From Erythrophleum ivorense (lineage: Eukaryota > Streptophyta > Magnoliopsida > Fabales > Fabaceae), in contig JAIUCV010000401.1 of NCBI GenBank assembly GCA_026724425.1, positions 434,001 to 498,000 of the forward strand: DNA of 64,000 bases, written 5' to 3'. The translations under genes and the position numbers were made by a program. Under the pieces are notes generated by a model. The model was not told the DNA's origin. It saw only the letters and a list, made by a program, of their open reading frames with translations, and did not search any database. This document shows, one piece after another, positions 1 through 11,795 of this stretch; positions within the stretch are counted from its first letter, which is position 1; each line of letters starts with the position of its first letter.

Positions 1-328
1 AATTTACATGTCAAAGAATGCAAGTATGCCATAAAAGCTTCTAATGAACGTACATAAACACTTTTTCCATGTCACATAAACTCATACATGTCAAACATAG
101 GCTCTAAGGCATGTTGGTCTAGCTTCACCCAATTTTCTTGGGACATTTGGATTTGCCTTGCCCACTTTAAGGGACTTTTGACTTAGCCTCACTCTTTCTT
201 GAGACTTTTGACTTTGTCTCACCCATTCTTAGGAACTTTTGGCTCATTCTCACCCATTCTAAGGGACTTTTGGCAAAACCATACCTATTCAAGTCACTTT
301 GCATTCAAGAACACACTTTAAGAAGCAT
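1..328 (-). mobile_element. Family A giant LTR, minus copy A1, outer piece
   Basis: This is the left piece of a minus-strand family A copy. It carries the family's tandem motif in reverse complement (CTCACCCATTC...GGGACTTTTGGC, about 150-285). The copy is cut at 328 by another insertion and resumes at 2709. The window starts inside it, so its 3' end is not visible. Confidence 0.75.
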
Positions 329-2708
329 TGATAAATGCTATTTTTATATCTTCTATTCCTCTTAACTTAGAGTTTTTAATGTCCAAATATGGCTTTAGGG
401 GTTTAATTAGATAAGATTCTTATTTTAATAGCCATTTCTGCACTCCATGAATTTATTTACAAAATTCTTGAATTTTAATGCAAAAGTTTCTTTTAAATAA
501 TTTTGTGAATTTTTCCTACTTAATTCTTCTTATTTTTGTGTGTAGATTTTTCAATTGGCAATTGGAGGTTAGTTTGGAGAAGAGGTAGCATGCATGGGTT
601 CTTTATTTTTCCAACATGTTGGCATTGCTGCAGCTCATTCCATGGTTTTCATACACTCCACATGATTAAAAGAAGCATGAGAAGGCATGTGTGTGTGGGA
701 GGAAGAAGCAGAAGTTAACGTAAGAATGAATAGGAAAGAAGAGAAGAAGCTTGAAAGGAGGCATGAGCAGAAAACCACGTGAAGTATGAAGTAGAGAAAA
801 AGAAGAAGAAGCCACGAACTGAAAGAGAATTTGGTGATGGGCAGAAGGTGCATGTGAGAGGAGGTTTCCAATGAGAAAAGAGAAGGAATGCTATGGGTTC
901 AAGCAAGGAACAATAAAGAATGAGCTGGAAAAGATGGAGCACGTTCATGAACTCTTTAAAATGGATGCATGAAGAAAAGAAAAGGCAAAAATAAAGGAGT
1001 AGATTAAATGAAGCATATGTAGAACACAAGTTGAGAATGAAGAGGAAAAGCTATGGTTTGAGAGGGAAGAAATGCAAGGAGCTATCACGTGGAGAAAATA
1101 CATAAAAAAGCTAAATCACATGGAATGTGAGCTAAAAAAAATGGAGAAGAAGGCACAAAGCCACGGGCTACACAAGACTAGTAGTTGAAGGAGTTTTTGA
1201 GCTGAAACGAAGGAGAAAAAGACGTCAAATAGCGAAGAGAAAAGTTGTTGGGATGAACATAAAAAAAGAACATAAGAAGAATGTGAAGGGGAGCATGAGC
1301 AAGCCACGAGTACAGATTGCACACACACTCGAGTAGAATGTGGACTAGACTTAAGAAAAGAAAAGCATGTAGCTGGAGTTCTATGTACATGCGAGCTAAA
1401 TGAAAAGAAGAATAAGCTGTGTTCTGGATTCGAAGATAGCACAAAGCATGGATGAATTTTTAATATTAGATTCTAGCAAGTCAACATCATGTTGGGGCCC
1501 ACAAATTTTCAGCACATAAGACACATATACATACATGAAGGAAGCGGCAGGCAATTGGCATGAAAGGAATAACACATGAAAAAGAATTAATGAAGCACGT
1601 GATTCATAAAGGAATACTAGCCATTGGATCATTTTATCACTCCATCTCACACATCCATTATTGAAGAGGGGGAATACATTTGGGCAGCACATCAATCCAT
1701 CATTCATAGAAAATTACTGATATGTAGAACACATTCACCACATCCAGAACCCATCGTCTCATCCTTTGTCCAGCAGCCACTCCATGCCATTCTCATCTTC
1801 CATTCCCATTCCATCTCCACTCAAATGAAGCTTTAATTCCATCTGTGACTAGCTAGGAGAAAGGCTCTTGAGTTGAAGCTTGAATCAAAGGATTAGAATC
1901 AGAATTTTGGGCTAAGAATTTCATTTTATTTCCCTCTCTTTCTATATCAATGTTGATTATTTTATTTGCTTGGTTAAGCTTGTAAATGATTGAGATTGAT
2001 GTAGTTCATATTTGATGGCTGGTTAGTCACTGATTAGGAGAGATGTTGACTGATTAATTGTATGAATTAAGTACTAAAATTTGCATTTTCCTTTAATTTC
2101 TTATATATGCCATTAAGGTGTTCAATGAAATGCATGAGTGAAATTATGAACTTGATTAGTTGATTTAAGGATTCCTTGGAATTTGGTTAGTTAATTAAAC
2201 GTCCTAGAGTGTTAATTCAAAGGCTAATTGATCAATTAATCACTCAAATTTAAGTGTTCATCAATCCTAAAGGCAAGAATTAGTAATTTAATGGTAGTTA
2301 AGGTCTCAATTAACATCAAATTGCTAGGTTTTTGAATCTTGAGTGGTAATTCAAGATCATTTGCCAATGGAGATAATTAGGGATTCTTAGGCCAGAATTA
2401 ATCACAATTGGATTAGGATAAGGATAGTGGATACCAAGGGTCGAATCCAAAGCTAGTCACAAGCCATTATCAATTATAATTCGTGCAATTAGGTAGAGTT
2501 TAGGAACTTTATTTCAATTTAATTCTAGTTAGTCTATTTAGATAAAAAAAACTCCTTAAATTAGGTAGTTCTAGAGTCCTTTAACACTTAGAAAACCCAA
2601 TTAAACATTGAATTCCATTTCCAAGGGAGATGACTTAGGTTGTGCCACTAGCTATAAAATTTTATCCAACCTAGTTTTATTTTGAGGGTTGCGCAACACG
2701 ACCCATCA
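329..2708. mobile_element. Probable 2.4 kb LTR-type insertion of another family
   Basis: This stretch interrupts family A copy A1, whose sequence stops at about 328 and resumes at about 2709. Its ends are TGATAAATGC and CCCATCA, that is TG...CA with a 4-bp inverted end (TGAT/ATCA). Flanking pentamers are AGCAT and AGATT, only a 3/5 match, so the exact borders are uncertain. The first half (about 700-1600) is purine-rich (GAAGAAG, CACGTG words); the second half is AT-rich and ends in a GGGTTGCGCAACACGACCC segment. No coding domain is visible. TGATAAATGCTATTTTTATA-like starts remind me of Tat/Athila LTRs, but that is inference from memory. Confidence 0.5.
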
Positions 2709-4526
2709 AGATTTAATGGTACCATATTATGTAATCAATAGCCAGAAACATATCTCATAATTCAAACATACACATAAGCATCCAATGACAAGTAAACATG
2801 TAGGAAATGCATGCAAGAAAGGTTAGAGAACTACCTTGAAGCAAAAATACAAACTTTTCCCCTTGGTTACTCCTTCCCCTTTTTGGCCACATACATGCAA
2901 CTAGATGCAGCTTGGTTCTTTTATCCTAGACACATCAAATGAGCCATAATTACATCATTGGAGCAAGTTCTAGTTTCACACAAACTCTATGCATGCTTAC
3001 TTTGTCTAATACCACCAATATGGTTCCATAAAAGGGCACAAGGAAGAAACCCTTAGAATTCATGATCTTGGCTCTGATTTCTCATTCAATCTAAGTCTCT
3101 TGACTTTATTTTGACTCATGAGAGTCATCATAAGTTCAATTCAAGGAGCTAAATACTAGGTTGCTTCTTTATGTCCATAAAGGGGCTTAAACTTCTATCT
3201 CACAAACCATGGTTTCTAAATTCAAACCAATGCTTTCCTTGATGTTTACTAATCATATCTAGGCCATTCCCATCCTTGGAATTAATTAAAACTCTCCTTA
3301 TATGCCTAAACCTTGCCTTGGCTAAGACATGTTACATGGTAAGCATTCATGGAATTTGTTTGATTTTCTTTAAGGAATTGGCACTTGTGAAGCTTCCTAG
3401 ATGTCTTATGATCTGATACATACTCTTACATAGGCTAGATTATTATTAAAAAGCTTCAAAATTGGCTAGGTGCACCAAAAACCCTAAGTCACATAACTTG
3501 ATTTCTAAGGATTCTCTTTTAAATCTAATTGTATATTTTTAATCCTCATACTTGAAAACCCTCGTATCTACCTTGTTTTGGCTTGAATTCATTCCCTATT
3601 GAATAGGCCTTATGCTGGATGAAATTGTGCATGGAGGAAGCAACCAAGAAAAGCAAGAAAGTCATGGATGTTTACCTTGATTTCAAAGCTTTTTCAAGGA
3701 GCTTTCACTTGGTTCTAACTTCTCGTTCAAACTCTAACTTCCTCCTACTGAACCAACCCCAAATCAATCCCAAATTAGTCATGAAAACCATGGGAGAAAA
3801 GAGGAGAAGAAAATTGGTGAAGGAGAAAGCATGAAAAACCATGAAATTCTTACACTTTTGGCTAGGTTTCTCTCCTCCTTCTTCCCTCCATCTTGTGCAC
3901 CACTCTCATCTACCCTTGGTTTTGTTTTAGATATGAAAAGGTTGGTTATGAGGGTTGGCTAGATATGGGACATTTTTTAAGGGTGTTAAGGCTCATTTAG
4001 ATAACTTTTCAAAATTACAATTTAGTCCCTTATCTTGGTTTTGTCCAATTGAGCTCATTTTAGCTCCTTTTTGAGAACCAAATTTTCTATCATAAAATTT
4101 AGGTCCTTTAATTCATAAAATGTCTGTGGTTTTACCCAAATTAAATTTAAAACCTTCCCGAATGAATCGATCAAAGTTTTGATCAATTGACGTTCTAAAA
4201 TATAAACCAAAGGGGTTTTGACCATTCTAGGGGTTCTTATAGTTTTTAGGGCCTTTGAGAACCCCAGGACACTCATTTTTTCTATTTAAAGATCCCTCCT
4301 TTGAGCTTCCTCAAAATTGGCTAAAATTATAAAAATGCTACTAGATTTTGTCTAATTTTACTTAGCTATTTGGACTCTGGTTTTCGAGCTTCTTTTACCT
4401 TGTATCCTTATTTTCACTTATTTAGAATTTTGTCCTAATTTTATTTAACCTCAAATCATTTAATTTAATGGACCTCCTTTGATATTCTCCTCGGTTAAGG
4501 GCCTTTAGGACATGTCGGGTATTACA
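2709..4526 (-). mobile_element. Family A giant LTR, minus copy A1, inner piece
   Basis: Continuation of A1 after the insertion. It contains the reverse complement of the 90-nt splice-framed block (here 91 nt, 2835-2925), pyrimidine/purine-rich leader sequence, and the most conserved U3 block (about 4055-4270, ending near AACCCCAGGACACTC). It ends GGGTATTACA at 4526, which is the 5' LTR terminus read on the minus strand. No TSD can be checked because the other end is outside the window. The gap 4527-4552 is short unassigned sequence before copy A2. Confidence 0.75.
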
Positions 4527-6152
4527 ATAATCCTCTTTCAAGTTTTGCAGTTTGTAACGTCCGATGTGTTGTAAAAATATTGGAATAGGCCAATTTGAAA
4601 AGCAAGTCTCTTGAGATGAGTGATTCAAGGCCAAATAAAATTTGGATAAAATTTTAAATAATAGAAAATGAGGATTTGAGTCTTGAATTGCAGGGAAACA
4701 GGGGCTAGAGTGATTCAAAAAAATTTGCCAAAAGGCTAGTGGCATTTTCGTAAATAAGTGCAATCTTAGAAAAACACCTAAGAGAATTTTTTAAATAGAA
4801 ATTATTAGTTTTCCAGGGTTCTCAGAGGCCCCGAAAACTATGGAAAGCCCCAGGATCGTTAAAACGCCTCTGGTGTACTTTTTTCAACGTCGATTGACCC
4901 AAACTTTGACCAGTTCATTCGGGAAGGTTTTAACTCTGATTTGAGTGATTCCAAAAGAATTTTATTAATTTGGGAACCTAAATTTTATAATGGAAAAGAC
5001 GGTTCTTAAAAAGGAGCTAAAACGAAGCCAAACTGAAAATGCCATTACGAAAGGATAAAAATGAAAATAATTTTAAAAAGAAGCTTCTTGGTTATTCTTT
5101 AAGATTCACATTCCCTCTCCTCCTACTTAAACTGACATTCCTTCTACCTAAATTTCAGAAAGGGAGTAAATCCTTTAGTACACAACTAGAAGGAGAAAAG
5201 GGAGGAAGAAAGCAATGCAAAATGTGAGAAAAAGTTAAGAATTTCATGCTTCTTCTTCTTGGAACCTTCTTCCTCTTCTCTTAAGCTCTCTTCCCATGGT
5301 TTTAGAGAGTAATATGGTTCTATTTTGGCTTTGAACCAGAGGGGAAAAATTGGAGTTTCAAAGAGGAAGCTAAAGCAAGGAGAAGGACTCTTAAAGGGAG
5401 CTTGAATTCAAGGTAGTTTCTCCTCTTTTGTTGCTTCTTCTTCTTCTTCTTCTCTTCCATGGTGTGGGATGCATAAAATAGAATCATGAAGGGGGGAAAG
5501 TTTCTATTCTAAAATCAATAAGTATTCATTAAATTGGGCTATGGGAACTTGGGTTATGTAAAGAAATTACAAGGAAACCTAATGAATTTTAAGTTTGGAA
5601 AGTGTAGAACTCATGAATACAATGTAAAAACTGATTTGATTCTTGAATTTTCTTGCATGTGTGAGTGTTTAATTGAGCTCCTAAGACCTGTAGGAAGCCT
5701 CCCAAGTGACTCTCCCATCAAGGAAAAATTTAAAACCCCAAGAATCACATTCTTGTCCATAGGTTCAGCCAAGGCAAGAGTATTAGGTTAGGGAGTGTTT
5801 TAATTTGTTCTAGCCTTGGTTTAGGACTTTGTATGATATTAGAAGATGGGAAGAATCATTGGGAAAAATTTAGGAGCCATGGAATGAGAGATGGAGAAAT
5901 GATATCCATAATGATGTCTTAGGAAGTAACTTGGCTTTCCAATGGTACAAATGATTATGTGATGGCTTCAAGAACCTTGAATGGGGTCAAGAAGCCTAGA
6001 AATGAAAAGAGAATGGAGCATAGAACTTAAATTACAAGGATTGCTTCAATGGAGCCATTATATGAACCATGGAATCACTTATTTTTGTAAGAAAAAGTGT
6101 AATGTCTTGGTTTGCTTTAAGAGTGTAATTGTGTGCTATTTATGATGCTTAG

Positions 6153-6239
6153 GCCAAGAGAATTCCAATTTACCTAAGTGTGTTTGTGGGACCAAAAAAG
6201 GGAAGGAAAAGGATCAAGAAAGGCTTGCACCAATTCAAG
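6153..6239 (+). other. Exon-like block in A2 (87 nt)
   Basis: Framed by ...CTTAG on the left and CAAG|GTAGC on the right. It is one of twelve homologous blocks; most are 90 nt. This copy is three bases shorter and its sense frame remains open. Confidence 0.4.
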
Positions 6240-6399
6240 GTAGCTTTCCACCTTATTCTTCATACTTTCTTGTGTGCATATGTATGTCATTGTGTGTTTT
6301 CATGTACTCTTGTGATTTGATAACATGCCACTTGATGTTTTGATGTTCCATTGGTACCAATGTGTATTCTTGAATGGTTTGGTTGTGAGAATTGGCTCA

Positions 6400-6590
6400 T
6401 AAGAGTGAGGTGATGCCAAAAGTCCCTTAATATAGGTGAGGATGTGCCAAAAGTCTCAAGGCATGGGTGAGACTACGCCAAAAGTCCCTTGGATAAGTGA
6501 GGCTAAGTCAAAAGTCCTAAAGCCAAGGGTGAGGCAAATTCAAAAGTCCTAGGAATGGGATGAAGCAAAACCAAAAGTCCCTAGAGTATG
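6400..6590 (+). repeat. Family A tandem motif array (about 30-bp units)
   Basis: About six imperfect units of the form GTGAGGnnnnGCCAAAAGTCCC. Equivalent arrays lie in all sufficiently complete A copies: 150-285(-), 9575-9760(-), 25150-25345(+), 31000-31160(+), 33885-34065(+), 36350-36510(+), 37870-38030(+), 45975-46160(-), 48140-48325(-), 56500-56690(+) and 62705-62890(+). It is a subrepeat of the LTR, not an independent satellite. Confidence 0.8.
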
Positions 6591-7952
6591 AAAATATGGC
6601 ATGGAATTATGGCATTACACACTTGTGATTTTGATGTATGTATGATTTGAATGTATGTGTGAATGGGTGTATGAGCTATTGAGATTATTGGAATCTCACT
6701 CCCCTTTCCCTCTCACTCTTGAAATGTCTAGGTGGGGTTCAAGACCAATGGAATGCAAGTCATGGCACTTGATAAGTTGTAGTTTGCTAATTATGTAACC
6801 TTATTTTGTAGTTGAATGCCAAAGCTACCTTGTACATGTTATTTTTGTAATGTAAGATCATGAACAAATGTAATATAGTGTATGAACCTTGTATAGGCCC
6901 TTCTTAGCATGGAAGCAATGGAAATATGAATTTTGAATCATTGATGGCATGTATGCATTAGTGTATTATTGGGTGTGAGATAGTCAAAATGAAATGCATG
7001 AGGTTTGAGACCATTTGGGTAGTGCTTATAGGTCATAATTATGCTTTTAAACTTTCCTAATAGGTGCCAAACATTTAAGAAGACCATTTGGGCAAAGATG
7101 GTACCTTAAATGGAGCAAAATTTACCAAAATGGTGAGCTACACCACTTTTTGTCCAAATGAGATCTTCTTAGTCTGAAATTTGGCATACATCTAGATATT
7201 ATTGAGAGATTTTTGGGAAGATAAAGTGGGTATTATTTGGAGGACTACAGAATATTTGATGAATTTTTGAAGTTGGAAATTTTTTTTGATATGGTCACTG
7301 CTATTGTTTCAATAGTCCAAAAATAAATGTATCAAACATGGGGCAAATGATGTCCAATTTCCATAAAATTTTATAGACAGAAAATAGACCTTCCCAGTGA
7401 CTTGTGGCAGCTAGAATCATCTCATTTAGATGTCTAGAGAGGGAGATATGAATTTTTGAAGTTGCTATCTAGTACCAGGGGTCCAGGCAGTCCTAGACTA
7501 TTGTTTGATTGCTTTTTGTGATCTGAACGAACCTAGAATGGTTTGGAATGATTTTTTTCCTCTATCTAACATCCATATATTTCCAGATTGGTATTAATTA
7601 CATGTATTTGAGTTTTGTGGAATTAATTGGACATTTTTGAAGTTTATATCAGAAACATGTATTAGTACCAGTAGCTAGTCGGATCTCTATGCCTTTTTTA
7701 ATGTCAAACGTGGTCTAGATTCTATGTTCATGACTTGAAGTTATTTAGTATAAATTTAACACTTAGAGCTTTCTAGAAAGCTATGGTTTGTATGATTTTG
7801 ATTTTTCTACATTTAGTTATGAATTTCCAAAATTTCCTCTGAAATCTGCCTTGTTTTGTTTACGGGAAAATGAAGAAAATTCGGGGATTCTACCTTGCAA
7901 TCCGTGGATTACTTGATGTTTTGGATTATTTATGATTTGTATAAGTGATAAA

Positions 7953-10900
7953 TGTAACACCTCATATTTATAGGTCATTTCTAACACATTTGCATACTTA
8001 TATGATGCATTCCATGAAGGAAGTAAGAAAAGTTCATTAAAATAATACATTTTCTTGCATTGCGTCGTGTATGAAAATTTCATTCAGTGTCACATGGACC
8101 GTGTGAGTGCATACAATATATTTTAATATTTAATTACATGAATACAACTCATTTTCATCATAAAATGTGGCCCACAACTCATGGAATTTAAAGGGAAGCT
8201 CAAAATACTCATGTATATTTTCGGCCAGAATTTGGCTCTTTTCTGACCAAACTTTAGAAAATCATAACTAATTATAAAAAAATAAAAATGATGCATTCTT
8301 AGACATTCTGGAAATCTGTGGATGTCTAATTCATACTAAAAATATGTCCAAACCATAACATCAATCACAGAGGATGTTTGACATCCAAAATAGTTTAGAG
8401 GTCAAACTACTCACTAGTGCTATCACAGATTTCTGTAGTAAATTTTGAAAATGTCCAATTAATTTCACAAAACTCCAATATAAGAAAATGATACCAATAT
8501 GGAAATTTGTGGATGTTAGCTAGAGGAAAAAAATAACTCCAGACCAGCTCAAGCATGCCAAGACCTCAAAATCTAATCAAACAGTAATAGAGGTCGGGTG
8601 GAATCCCTGATACTGGATAGAATCTTCAAATATTCATATCTCCCTCTTTAGACATTCAAATGAGGTGCTTCTAGTTGACATGATTCACTGTGAATGTCTA
8701 GTTTCTTTGTATAAAATTTCATAGCAATTGGACATCATTTGAGCTCTGTGTGACAGATTTCATTTTTCGGACCAGATGAATAGTGCATCAGACCAAAATT
8801 AAAAAATTTGTGAACTTTGGAAATTCATCAAATATTCTGTAGACCTCCAAAAATTATGTTCTTTAGCTTTCCAAAAAATCTATCAACAAGCTCTAATTTC
8901 ATACCAAATCTCAAATCAAGAAGAGCTCATTTGGCTAAAAAGTGACTTGGGTTTCCATTATGGTCAATTTTGGCTCCATATAGGGTACCAAAATGTCCAA
9001 ATGGTTTCCCTTTGGTTTTGACACCTTTTGGGCAAGTCTAAAAGTATAATTAAGACTTGTATGAGCTATCCAAATGGTCCCAAACCTCATGCATTTCATT
9101 TTGGCTATTTCGTCCACATATATGCATAATTCTATCATACCATTCATGGAGCTAATTTACCATCATATACTCAATTCACATTCTAATGGCTACATAACAT
9201 ATTCTTTCATTCATACATGGAATAATATCATAATTACACATGTTCAAGAGGTCATAGACCATATATATCATGGGATTACATTCTTTGAAACAAATATGGC
9301 CTTAAAGAACCAAAAACTATGCATTAAGTTGTCAAAGGTGGTTGACTTCCATTACCTTATCCACTTGGTCCACCTAGCATATTAGATTATTGGAGAGGAG
9401 CGAATGGGATTCAAAGAATCCCAATAGCTCATCTCTCATTCAATCATACATAATGGATACAAACAAGTCTCATAAATGCATGCATGGCATGTGGACATGT
9501 GCAAACATTTAAGAATCATTTTCATTATTTAAGAAAGTCATACATAGCATACAAAGGCTTGCCAAGCAAGTGGATTGGCCTCACCCAATTTCTTGTGGAT
9601 TTTGGACTTGCCTCACCTATTCTTTAATGCATTCTTAGACTCAACCATGCTCTTGGGAGCCCATTTTGCTTTTGGGAGACTCTTTACTTTGTCTCAACTA
9701 ATCCTAAGGGTTCTTAGCTCATCCTCACCATAGCTAAGGGTTCTTGGCCTCACCACACTCAAGCAAACCCAAGCACACATCAAAACATCATATGAAACAT
9801 AATATGTCATCAAAAAATCATGGCATATGAAATCATGCTATCATACTTTTCATGGCTTAAAAATACACATACACACATTCTAAGACAAGCTAAGCATACA
9901 TCCATGTATGAGAGAAGGTGAAGAGAGCTACCTTGTACACAATCACACACTTTCCTTCTTGAATCAAGGCTTCCTCTTTCGACCACACACACACAAACTT
10001 GTGGATATGGTTTCTCTTGGCCTAGACACAATTTATGGAAGCCAATTAGGTTCATGAAACAAATTCTAAGGCCACACAACTTGCTTAGACACTAGGTTAT
10101 TCTATAAACCTCATTACAGTCCATAAATGCACTTAATGAAGTACAACCCCTCAAATAAATTCTAGGCTCTATTCTTTCCCTTCAAGCATGATTCTTGACT
10201 CCTTTTAAGCCTCTTGAAGTCATCACACAATTAAAACAAAGAGCCTAACTACATGTTGTTTCTTTAGGTCATAATATGGAACCTAAAGCACTAACTCACT
10301 TTCTATGAGTTCTAAATTTTTCCCAAGGCCTCCCCTCGTTTTTAGTCATCATATATGACTCAAGAATGGGCTTAGAAAAATTTAAAACTCAACAATGGAG
10401 GTTTTTGCTCTCCATGGACCTTGCTTTTTTTTCTCAAGGGCGAGATGCATGTGGGGAACCTCTTAAGGATCTTAGGAGCTCATTTAAACTCTTATTTAGG
10501 CCTAGGAATTATCATACAAAATCATATTTTACAAGGTGCAATTGAAACCCTAGAACTTGCATCTTGAAATCTAATGATTTTTTGTTAATTCCCTTTGCAT
10601 ATTCTTAATCTCCACACCCTTTTTCCTTAGATTCACACTTGGTTTTGCCTAAAAACCATATCCTCCTAGGGTTTTCTCATGTTAGGTGAAATGGAGGAGG
10701 AGGGAACCAAAGATGACTACCATAGGAAGAGAAATTACCTTGTTTTCTTGCTTTTTCTCACTTGAATCTTGTGTTCTTTGAGCTCCTCTCTTCAAATCCA
10801 AATTTTTCCCTCAATTTATCCTCTAAAATAGATCCATATACTTCATTATAATCATAGGAAACAAAGGAGAATGAAGGAGAAGAGGTTTGGAAGAGAAAGA

Positions 10901-11262
10901 GCATGAAAAACTACTAAATTTCCATATCTTAAGCCTTTGATTTCTCCTCCTCTTTGCCTCCCTCTCGTATGCCATTACCCCTAGGATTTTTCTCTAGTTT
11001 TGGACAGAACTTGGTCATGCAACATGAAGGGAGAAGAAGGGTGCATCATATATATAGGTGGGAGGAAGTTATACTTTTCAAAAATTTTCATTTTGCCCTT
11101 CATTCTTGGCATTTTTATTTCTCCTTTGTTTTAGCTCCTTTTTGAGAACCGTATTTTCCATTATGAAATTTGGATTCCCAATTTAGTAAAATGCCTTTAG
11201 AATCACTCAAATCGGAGCTAAAACCTTCTCGAACGAATCTATCAAAGTTCGGGTACACCAAC
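7953..11262 (-). mobile_element. Family A giant LTR, minus copy A3 (5' end lost)
   Basis: Begins TGTAACACCTC, the reverse complement of an A 3' end, inside A2; the left pentamer is ATAAA. It contains the tail, reverse array (9575-9760), 90-nt block (9932-10021), TATA (11049-11056) and U3 block (11140-11255). Similarity to A ends at about 11262, some 290 bp before the expected 5' terminus, where a gag relic of element C begins directly. No closing TTACA or TSD is seen, so this end was lost by deletion or recombination. Confidence 0.75.
9932..10021 (-). other. Exon-like 90-nt block in A3
   Basis: On the minus strand the block is preceded by GTGTCTAG and followed by GTAGCTCTC. It is exactly 90 nt. 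The sense frame is open and contains GQEKPYPQ...ERGS, continuing into a short ORF at 9810-10079 (-). Confidence 0.45.
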
Positions 11263-11779
11263 TGTGTTTTAAATTCACCATCAAAGGCAAGTGGGTTGTA
11301 CTTTCTAAATTGCTATATAGCCTACTGATTAGTAAGTTGAGATTGGATAGGGTAAGGTAGGAGTATTATTTGTGATCCCATAGGTCATAGATCAGTTGGT
11401 TGTGGTACTTGTGTTGGGGGAACTTCCTTAGTAGGTATTGTGGGTGTTGAATTTGTGGAATACTTTCCCTTTCACTTTCTCTTCTAGTTAGAGCCTCTTG
11501 CACTTGCTGGATCACTTCTTGCTATTGTTGCAACATTACTTGCTGCAAATCCAGTCATTGAATAATGTCCCATAGAGCTCTTGCTATAGGATCTTCTGGC
11601 TCTTGCCTAGCTAGGACCCTAGCTAGTCTACTAAAAAATCAATGATTTCAAGACATACTCCACATATATCATAGATATCTAAATCATCCAAAAATTCTTC
11701 AAACAAGGCACATATATCAAGTTTTATAAACAAGATATATCATTCCCAACCATCACAAAGTATCAATGCCTGAACAATT
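11263..11779 (-). pseudogene. Decayed gag N-terminal region of element C
   Basis: On the minus strand, downstream of a primer-binding site, one frame gives a recognisable Ty3/gypsy gag start: RVLARQEPEDPIARALWDII, then a glutamine-rich stretch (QQVMLQQ, QEVIQQVQEAL) and, near 11265-11300, FRKYNPLAFDGE, which corresponds to FRKVDPLAF in the second gag of this window (40620-40670). Stop codons interrupt the frame. Gag would form the retroelement's particle shell. The rest of the gene is absent because family A sequence abuts at 11262. Element identity is clear; the exact subfamily is not. Confidence 0.65.
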
Positions 11780-11791
11780 GCTCTGATGCCA
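11780..11791 (-). other. Primer-binding site of element C (initiator Met tRNA type)
   Basis: Read on the minus strand it is TGGCATCAGAGC, one base different from the common plant initiator-Met site TGGTATCAGAGC. It lies four bases from the LTR terminus at 11796, the expected place for priming minus-strand cDNA synthesis. Confidence 0.75.
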
Positions 11792-11795
11792 ATAA

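Larger units (their letters stand above)
4553..7952 (+). mobile_element. Family A giant LTR, plus copy A2 (3' end missing)
   Basis: Starts TGTAACGTCCG. It has the conserved U3 block (about 4920-5040), CTT-rich leader (5431-5455), an exon-like block of 87 nt (6153-6239), the tandem array (about 6400-6590) and the tail with the family phrase CCAAAATGAAATGCATGAGG (about 6985). It stops at 7952 where minus copy A3 begins, and no remaining 3' tail is found beyond A3. Part of A2 was therefore probably deleted together with the A3 end. Confidence 0.75.

Noticed and set aside
150..285. Regularly spaced short repeats resembling a CRISPR array
   Set aside because: Units are imperfect, about 30 bp with no unique spacers, and the same array recurs inside every family A LTR. 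The genome is a plant nuclear one.
536..1836. Overlapping 60-108 codon frames
   Set aside because: They come from a GA-rich strand and its CT-rich complement, and none shows protein-like composition or a domain.
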